A program made the position numbers and the translations under genes. The notes beneath the pieces are model-generated. The model was given only the letters and a program-made list of their open reading frames with translations, ran no database searches and was not told the DNA's origin. 5,568 nt of DNA, from the NCBI GenBank assembly GCA_900555195.1, contig USKC01000215.1:1-5568 (forward strand), given 5' to 3'. This DNA comes from an uncultured Lachnospiraceae bacterium (GTDB lineage Bacteria > Bacillota > Clostridia > Lachnospirales > Lachnospiraceae). Shown piece after piece: positions 5,457 through 5,568 of the stretch. Numbering within the stretch: position 1 is the stretch's first letter; each line of letters starts with the position of its first letter.

Positions 5457-5568
5457 ATGACAAAACAAGAATTTCGGGAATTGACAAAACAAGGGATTTT
5501 GCTGCTGGATGGAGCGACGGGATCCAATCTTCTTATGAGAGGAATGCCGGGAGGCGTTTGTCCGGAAA
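5457..5568 (+). CDS. Homocysteine S-methyltransferase / methionine synthase family protein (5' end only)
   Basis: Only the first 37 codons are present; the gene runs off the right edge. The product begins MTKQEFRELTKQGILLLDGA and continues TGSNLLMRGMPGGVCPE. The pattern ILLLDGATGSNL followed by RGMP and CPE is typical of the first strand of the homocysteine-binding barrel in MetH-type methionine synthases and related methyltransferases. These enzymes transfer a methyl group to homocysteine, using zinc held by three cysteines located further along, beyond this window. The full length is unknown, so I cannot tell a complete cobalamin-dependent MetH from a shorter homocysteine methyltransferase. 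A restart at an internal codon is unlikely given the good ribosome binding site. Confidence 0.8.
   Translation, partial: MTKQEFRELTKQGILLLDGATGSNLLMRGMPGGVCPE

Overview
The window looks like core chromosome of a clostridial Firmicute, most likely a Lachnospiraceae relative. Three things point there. The pyruvate phosphate dikinase closely follows the remembered Clostridium symbiosum enzyme, with a length of 873 against 874 residues and all recognised catalytic residues conserved. Ribosome binding sites are strong purine-rich Firmicute types. The glycyl-tRNA synthetase is the single-chain type. No mobile element, CRISPR array, tRNA or rRNA is visible.

Layout: positions 1-157 are an upstream leader with a perfect 9-bp hairpin and the glyS ribosome binding site. 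Positions 158-1539 (+) encode glycyl-tRNA synthetase, but the frame is broken near codon 22 by what looks like a 7-base deletion at a GATC; the rest is conserved and ends in a strong terminator. Positions 1540-1851 hold that terminator and an AT-rich promoter region for ppdK, with an extended -10, a 19-bp dyad over the expected transcription start and three copies of AAATTGAC. Positions 1852-4473 (+) are an intact ppdK. A bidirectional terminator (4522-4566) separates it from a convergent minus-strand gene for a small helical lipoprotein of unknown function (4588-5139). A 317-base divergent intergenic region follows, then the start of a homocysteine S-methyltransferase or methionine synthase gene (5457 to the edge, +).

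The genes do not form one pathway. GlyRS charges tRNA-Gly, PPDK interconverts pyruvate and phosphoenolpyruvate, and the last gene belongs to methionine or one-carbon metabolism. Each appears to be its own transcription unit, judging from terminators, promoters and strand changes. I see no convincing new multi-gene system. The points most worth a second look are the disrupted glyS, which is normally essential, and the operator-like dyad at the ppdK promoter.
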